Translations under genes and position numbers: made by a program
Source of the DNA: Lingula anatina
Lineage: Eukaryota; Brachiopoda; Lingulata; Lingulida; Lingulidae
Assembly (NCBI RefSeq): GCF_001039355.2
Contig: NW_019775833.1
Coordinates: 108,853-172,852 of the forward strand
Direction of reading: 5' to 3'
Length of the DNA stretch: 64,000 nucleotides
Shown here: positions 56,737 through 64,000 of the stretch, piece after piece
How positions within the stretch are numbered: the stretch's first letter is position 1
Layout of the letters: each line of letters begins with the position of its first letter
Notes under the pieces: model-generated
The model's database searches: none
Told to the model about the DNA's origin: nothing
Seen by the model: the letters and a program-made list of their open reading frames with translations, nothing else

Positions 56737-59700
56737 TGAAAAAAAATGTTATATATAAGTATAATTTTGTAATAATAATAATAAATGTTTGATATACCTA
56801 TTCTAGTAGTAGTGGTTCAGCTACTGCTTTCTTTAGGAGAGACCCCCATAACCCTCCCCAATACACACACACATAATCCCCCACAACAAATTACAGATAT
56901 GTTAGTGCTGAAACATTACATCCCTATCCATCTACTCTTAATATGTTTGTCAGTTCAAAATCAAAATCAAAGAGATGACAAAGTGACAAACAGAGAGCAC
57001 AAACCAATTTAGCTGCTCTTTGTTTCCACTGTGAATCTTTATAGTGAACTTCTGCAGTTCACTGACATCATGACCTGAATGCATTACACACATGTACAAC
57101 AAAACAAATAAATACCAATCACTATAGAAACACTGCACCATGTAGATGCTGGGGAATCCGATAAATACAAAAGGGGCTAGAGCGTGAATGGTTGGCCTTA
57201 CTTGTTATTGTTCTTGTGACTGACGCCACAAGTGAACTTTGAAAACCTTGGGTATGGAATTAGACCAAAGAGTTAGAATTCGCTGAATAACTGCATGAAC
57301 CATGAATCAATGTCATTTGATCCAGGATATGAAACATTTGAAATCATCAGGTTATAAACACTCCCCAATATGGATCATTCAATGCTCATAATCTTAACAT
57401 GCAAAAATAACAAGTCTTTAATGATCCTCATTTGCCCAGGCTGTGACACAAAGACTGCACTCCTCTATCTAAAGCATTATCGATGCCATGTTATTTATAC
57501 CTTTACATTCATATCACTACTGCACTCATGCAAACAGAACTTCATTTATTGCTAGAATCCCAACAATGTGGAGGTATCCCAGGCAGATCCCTGCGGGGTG
57601 TTTCCCTTGAACATCATTTGGCCTTCATAAAGAACATTTCTGGAAGGTTATTTAAAAATGGAGTATAATCCATGCACTGACAGGCCATTCCTAATGGTCT
57701 TCAATATGGTAATGTGTACATTACAGGTTCAAAGAGATCCTGTACAAAGCCTTTAGTCCTTATAGGACACTCAAATATACAATGTTGCCAACTTCATGCA
57801 ATTATGCACGTTCTTTCTTTCTTTTTGCTATTCAGCTGTTTTATTTACAAGTGTTTGTTTATTGTTTTTAAACAACATTAAGCATATTAAAATATGCAAA
57901 AAAATTATATTAGAGCTATACTGTTTGCAGCTCTGACTACAAATCACAGACCACATGTAATGCTACCCATCCCAAAGCAATTTGTTTGCCCTTAGTGCAC
58001 ACAATTTGGACTGTAACATATTAATTTGAAATAGGTTAACTATTGTTGATCATGAAAATAAATACTGTTTGTGACACCATAGATTTTACAGACAGCTTTG
58101 TGTCTGTACATTAGTAATCATTTGGCACTAATTATCTGCAGAGAACACAAAACAATTCTCAAACCCATCACCTGATGTTTGCCTCCCAATACTGAGGACA
58201 AAAATAACCGCAGCCTTCCCTTCACATCATTTGATAGTCTTCACAACTTCCAAGTCCTGCTTTATGAACTTCTGTCATCTTATCTGCTCATGCCAAACCA
58301 TAACAGTTGAACTATACAGTATGTACGGACTTCTTATTGTGATATTTATCAATTCTTCGGAGATAACCCACATGATCAATTACCTAAACAAGCCATCCTT
58401 TGTTTAAGGTGGGCTAGTGGCAGTGGCCCTTGTTAGTCTCCAATGGTCTTAAAACAGCTATATGACCAGCAGGTGCAGCGAAGTTGGATATCACAGACTC
58501 AACCAATACCAGTTATTTGAAAAGATTTTAATGACATAATACTACTTCTCATATGGGATTTGTGCAGCGTAGCTATATTAATTACAGGATCTCAATTACT
58601 ATGAAGATCACTTAATTGGATTAGTATACAAAAGATTTTCTACATGAGTAACATTTGCCATTCTGTACTGGACTACATCACTTATGACTTCAATTCAGCA
58701 GGCTTTTTCCCCCATCATTTTCCATATCCCAGAATAATGCCATCACGTGGCAATCCTATCCCAAACCTACTGATAGAAGATTATAGGTTTATAGGTACCT
58801 TCAACCATCCTGTTATAATAACATTCTTTACCTTTGACTGCAGCTATAAGAATCAATATGATTCCATTTTACTCTTTTGACTGTAGTTTAAAGGCTTAAA
58901 ACACAATCCCCTATACTCAATGCAGGATGTATGACCAGGTGAATAGAACAGCAAATAAAGGCCTCATGTCACACCTTTTGTCACCTTGTTTTCTTTCCTA
59001 GTCCTCTGACATGTAGCCCGATCTGTTTGGATTGCGCATTCCTGAAATTCAAGTGGCGTGTCCAAAAGAACAATCACAAACGACTAACTTAACACACTGT
59101 CACAAACAAGCATCTTGTGTAAGATTTGCACTTAAACAATACTGTCCTATTTTATAGGTGTGCCCTTCTTTAGTCATTGTTACTAACATGTAAAACCCAG
59201 GACATTAATTCTGTCATGTTTTTCTGCATCCCTATCTTCAGTCACTGTCCCACACCTTATTACTTATTGTTATTATCACTGAAAAACAAATGACAATGGC
59301 CAGCCTCCCTCCCACCACCAGCAAGAAAAAAAATTACAAAACTAGCAACTCTGATAAGCAAAAGTGAAAATGTGTCGCATGTACACCATCACCAACATTT
59401 TCTGTTTTGCTTATCAGTGATCCAATTTCCATGCAGCATGTCAACTAAAAAGATGCTTTGTTGAATTTTTTTTACATTTTTTCTTTAAAAAGAGGGGGAG
59501 GGGCAGGGGAAATACCCTAGGGCTTATTTGACAATCCTATATATTGGAACTAAAGAGCTTAACTGTGAAAAACATTCTCAAGCTATTAGTCACAATACTT
59601 AAAATTCAAGTCAAAGTTAAAAACTTTAAAATACGCTCATGTTCCCCTGGATATCCCAACTGGAAACTTTAAGGTATATGGAATATCTTTTTGCCAATCA

Positions 59701-62700
59701 GTATAACTTCCAAAATTTAAGTATGACAAGGCTTTATATATATTGAAACCTAAACCGTCTACAATAGTCAGTGGTGCACACAGTCTCGTTGGTGTAACCA
59801 TTTGCTACTGATAAAAAAGACAATTTGCTTTTAACTTGTGGTTTTGAAAGAAGAACATATTTCTTTATTATAAACAAAACCTCAGCATTTTTTACCAACC
59901 AATTAATCTGTGGTGGAATGAATTTAACACCATTAGGAGAGAAAGCTACTTCCTATTATGATGGGTCGGCCATATTTGATCTGCGGATCAGTTCATCTGA
60001 GGATCATCTGTTCTGAATGGGCTCTTTGGTTAAGCTGTCACAGTAGAAAATCTGAAGGTTGTATTACTAAGCAAGAGATACAGCACTGTTTCTTTTTTTC
60101 AAGGTGTTATCAAGAAACTTAACTAATGAGATAATCACTGTCCAATTGTGTTATTAATTATGTATGTGAATTTGTTGCTGTATTTCATAAATTTAGAAAG
60201 GAGTTTTCACTTCGAGCTATCTGAAAAAGTTCATGTGATGTGATAGTCAAGTGATAGGAATCATGTGACACTTGGATTCGGGTATCAAAAGGCACTTTTA
60301 TAGAGCCATTTCGACCTGTTCCCTCTTTTTTCATACTAAATTAAACTGTTTGTAAGTCTTGACGCAGACTTCTTTCCTTTCCTTTTTCCCTGTGATCAAA
60401 AACTGGCAATTTTAAAAAGACAAAAATATTGCAAGCATGTGCTTAATTGAATATTACGGAAATAAATCATGCATAATTTCATACAAATGCGCACAAACAA
60501 ACAATTGTAAAGTACACCAACATAGTTCATTGCAGTACTTAAATATGACGTTAAGTCTTAAAGATGCTGTTGTACCAATACCATGCAACATAAATGTAGG
60601 AATGCCACATGACGATCAGTGAATCAACTTTTGGAGCAAAGATAGTTATCATGTTTTACTGAGTGTTAAAATAGACTCAAGATTACAACGTTCAGGCTAG
60701 TGCTTCATAAAATTTGAACTTGCTTCTTTTTGCCTAACTTATAAATAAAATGATACCAACTTAGATAATGATTTTAGATAATAAAATCACCAAAACATAT
60801 CCACAATTTTGCTTACACATGTCAAATTTCTTACATGTCTAAATAAAGCACCACTTAAACAAAAACTAACTTTAAATAAATAAATAAAATAATTTAATAA
60901 ATTAAAAAGACATCTCTAGAGATCCACTTGGAAATGAATAAAACATATCCGATAATTTATCCCAAGATAATATTTTTCACTTTGGACTTATAATGAAGCT
61001 GGTATATAGCATCTGGTCATTTAATTGCTACAACGTAGATCACAGACTAAAAAAGATTAGGTTTATTCACAAAAAACACTAACATGGCATGCCGCATACT
61101 TGATAGAAAATTTCAAACACCCCAGTATATCACTTAATCAAGATTAATTATTTTAAGCTTTTACCTCACAAAAATGCACTTTGACATGATACCAACCTAG
61201 TATTTGGAACTTCTAAGTCAATATTTGTATGTTTTATGTTAACAAAACACTGTTTCAAAGAATACCATTAATTCATTTTGTTCAAATTTAAGAAGTAATT
61301 ATAATATAGCTAGAATAGACAAACTACCTTCACGGGTGATCAGAATACATAGGGACATCCATAGCACCTTAATTAGAACTTAAAATTTCAAACAGTCTGG
61401 TGACATATATTGGTTCATTCTTTGTCTAGGTTTGTCAGACTGTGAACATGCCAGAAAAGATTGGTTTGTACATCAAATGGACATCCCTTAAATATTAAAT
61501 ACCAACTGTGTATTTGCCCTATAAAAAAAGGATCCAAAGTCAGGCCAGGTTAAACCAATGAAAACCCTTCACAGGAACAGAAGAAAATCAATGTTTCATC
61601 TACTGTGCCCTCAAGAGTCATCTTCTCAAACTTCAACGACCAAATAACAATGGATCTCTGATTTTTGCAAGAACTCTAAACAGATCTTATACTCACTACA
61701 GAAATGTATTTATAGAAAAGTGTGCATCTAGATGAGTTTTATCGAAGGACTGAATATTAAAAATTGTTATACTTGCTTGGACACAAGATCACAAAAGGCA
61801 GAATATCAATTGGTTCTCAGGTACAAAACATGTCAAAGCAACAGAACAAACACAGGACCCTTATCACAACCTAAAAAACCTTTCAAGTACTCTTTATTAC
61901 AAATCTCTATAAAACATGAAATCTGTGATCAATCACATTTTTCTAGTATGCTTCCTTCAGAAAATGTCTTCTGTAAGCCAGTGTTCAGCAGTTCTCAGCA
62001 AACAAAATGCTTTGCTTCAAACAAAACTGGTATATCACTACAGAACATCATTACTATCTCTTGCATTACCACTGCTATAAACAATGCCATATAGCATGGA
62101 CTTTAACAGCCGGCTTCTAACAGCAATCTGATCACAAATCCCAAGTCTAAATGTATTGATTCAATTCTAACCCTGAAGGACTGTGCAGAATCAAGATATG
62201 AACTTCAAACCATGTGCAGTTCAATAATGGATACTGATATTGATGACTGGATGTGACCTCATGAAAAAATATACTTAGTAGAGCACCATACATACAAATA
62301 CACAGCTGATTTCTATTACTTTATTCTTTGATTTTTAAACATTTATATATACATCATACCAGTGCAATATATTATTCATAAAACTACTGCTGCAGAAAAT
62401 GAATTGAATAAATCAACTGCAATCAAAATCTCTCATATCAAGCTTTCTAGGAAAATTTTGATTCAATCTGATGTGTAACATCAAGTTTGGTATTATCACA
62501 ACAACGTGAAATATAAGATTTTAGATCATTAGTATAAAAAAAAGGGGGGTACTTTAATAAATTAATTTAGATTGAAAACATTACAATTTCTCCAAAAAAA
62601 CTGGTGATGACATGCTGGACTTACCATTAATTACTTTAGAGAACAAACAAGTGCAGTTTTAACTCTTTAGAAACGGTTTGGATTCTCAGTCAATATTGTA

Positions 62701-63395
62701 CACCAAAAAGAATGTCATTCTTGGCAGTTGTCCATAATATGACAAATTCACCAATGTAACTACTGTCTGCTGCGACATTACAAACTGTTCACAGGCAGAA
62801 AGTGCAATGAAATGGTGTGATTGTAAGCCAATGTGTTGGACCTAATGGATTTTCAGTCCATATTAAACCAGACCAACATTTCCTGCTTAAGGTTTGGAAA
62901 TTCCTTTTGAAATTAAACGAAAATAGATCTCAACAATAACAATCAGCTTTTTTTGGCCATTCATCTAATTCAATTTACAAAATCTATCAAACGTCTTTTT
63001 CAAATTAACTCTTATCACTTCAAACAGAATTGACTTGATTTCCTCAATGAGGAATGATGATATTTAGTTCCGTAACAGTAATTCTACAAGGTTCAATTAT
63101 GTAGCATCGCCAGGGAGTAATAAAATATTCCAATTTTCATTTCCCCCTGACTTAAACAGCCATAAAAACATTTATTAGAGAATTTCTTCTAGTTATACAT
63201 CAGAAATCCCAAACACAAAGCGATGAATTTTAGCTAGGTCTCGTGGGCTTATTAAAATAACTCTTTAAGAGTGGGCAGATAGAAACGGGAAACCAACCGA
63301 CACCACACTGTCGAATGCTAGGGCCTTTGGATAAAGACTAAATCCTCCCACATGATCATTCTGCTCTAATATTCAAGTTTAGTTTACGTACTTAC
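56737..63395. other. Putative first intron of the TAO kinase gene
   Basis: 6.7 kb of AT-rich DNA with no exon, transposon or RNA gene that I can support. A purine-rich G tract lies near 59492-59510. Frames of 60-120 codons occur on both strands without motifs. Confidence 0.5.
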
Positions 63396-63460
63396 TCCTC
63401 CCAAGGTTTCTTCCACATCCAATATGGCTGATTTTAGAGCATGCGCAGTAATTACAGACG
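63396..63460 (-). promoter_or_regulatory. Candidate non-coding first exon and promoter of the TAO kinase gene
   Basis: Minus-strand sequence ending in a good donor (GGGAGGA|GTAAGTA at 63396/63395) lies next to a GCATGCGCAG site (63439-63448, NRF1-like) and CCAATATGGC (YY1-like). This suits a housekeeping TATA-less promoter. The link to the kinase coding exons is inferred. Confidence 0.35.
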
Positions 63461-64000
63461 AACTGCCACAGAACTTTTTCAGTTACCCCTTTTACACTAT
63501 CTAATTACAATCATGGGTCTATGAAAAGGAACAGTGGTTATTCCAACGTCTGATATGACACTAAAGGCTTTGTAACTTTTTATTTAGTCTAAAGTACTTG
63601 TATGTGACGTCACCAAAAGGAATGTCAGTTTCCACACGGAGCGTTTGGTATTCTTGTTTCCGATTGGTTAAAAATACATTGGTATTTGAGACCGGCTAGA
63701 TTGCTCTCAGGTGTAACATTATCAACGGCGGTTTATGAGTGAAACAAGTTATTTGCTCATGAAATAGAACCACACAAACTTGACACAGATTTGAACTTCT
63801 ATAAACAAGCTATGACTTCAAGAGTGTTTTTGTCTGTTTTTGGAGCAGAGCAGCAGCAGCTAAAGTCCCTCGATCTCATGGGAAGCGGTATGATTGTGAT
63901 AGCGCTGCTAGTTTCCAATAAATGCAATTAAATGGCACAGGCGTACACTAAAATCTGTCAGATTTTACAGCTTCTTTACCCAACACACACACACACACCT
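63461..64000. other. Upstream flank and window end
   Basis: No exon seen. A GATTGGTT (CCAAT-type) site lies near 63662, possibly from a divergent promoter. The window ends in a (CA)n microsatellite from about 63982. Confidence 0.5.

Overview
The window is nuclear DNA from an AT-rich metazoan genome. Genes are split by many short introns, coding exons are separated by long gene-poor stretches, and several DNA-transposon or MITE relics and one LTR are present. A lustrin-type cysteine-rich secreted peptide, a cluster of secreted PAN/Apple-mucin proteins and a Shaw-like potassium channel suggest a marine invertebrate, most likely a lophotrochozoan such as a mollusc. That placement is an inference.

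Layout. (1) 433-12552, + strand: a complete 26-exon gene for a 1037-residue HECT ubiquitin ligase with an N-terminal AZUL zinc finger, related to UBE3A and HECTD2. (2) 9382-18408 and 18411-28635 are two collinear copies of one segment, abutting at a single N at 18409. Each copy holds the last eight HECT exons, the HECT 3' flank and most of a minus-strand secreted-protein gene. The copies differ by three clean transposon insertions and about 1% in HECT coding sequence, with 8 silent changes and 1 amino-acid change. This looks like two haplotypes laid end to end by the assembly rather than a real tandem duplication. (3) 24667-40794, - strand: a tandem family of three intact secreted proteins (370, 450 and 318 residues), plus the 5'-truncated allelic copy at 14439-16199. 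Each has a signal peptide, one PAN/Apple-like module, a Thr/Pro-rich 10-residue repeat region of variable length and two more PAN-like modules. All share the same six-exon structure, the same unusual GC-AG intron and a conserved upstream block. (4) 42209-42718, - strand: an 84-residue secreted peptide with eight cysteines (lustrin/EB-like). (5) 43937-45906, + strand: a two-exon Kv channel of the Shaw/Kv3 type with altered filter, gate and S4 residues. (6) 48983-56636, - strand: a complete 17-exon TAO kinase gene (909 residues), with a putative non-coding first exon and promoter near 63.4 kb.

The genes do not form a pathway. The ligase, channel and kinase are ordinary conserved loci flanking a fast-changing lineage-specific cluster. 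The exon models of the ligase, kinase, channel, lustrin-like peptide and the three complete PAN genes were built by hand from splice signals. In each, exon lengths sum to a multiple of three and the reading frame stays open, which is the main support for them.
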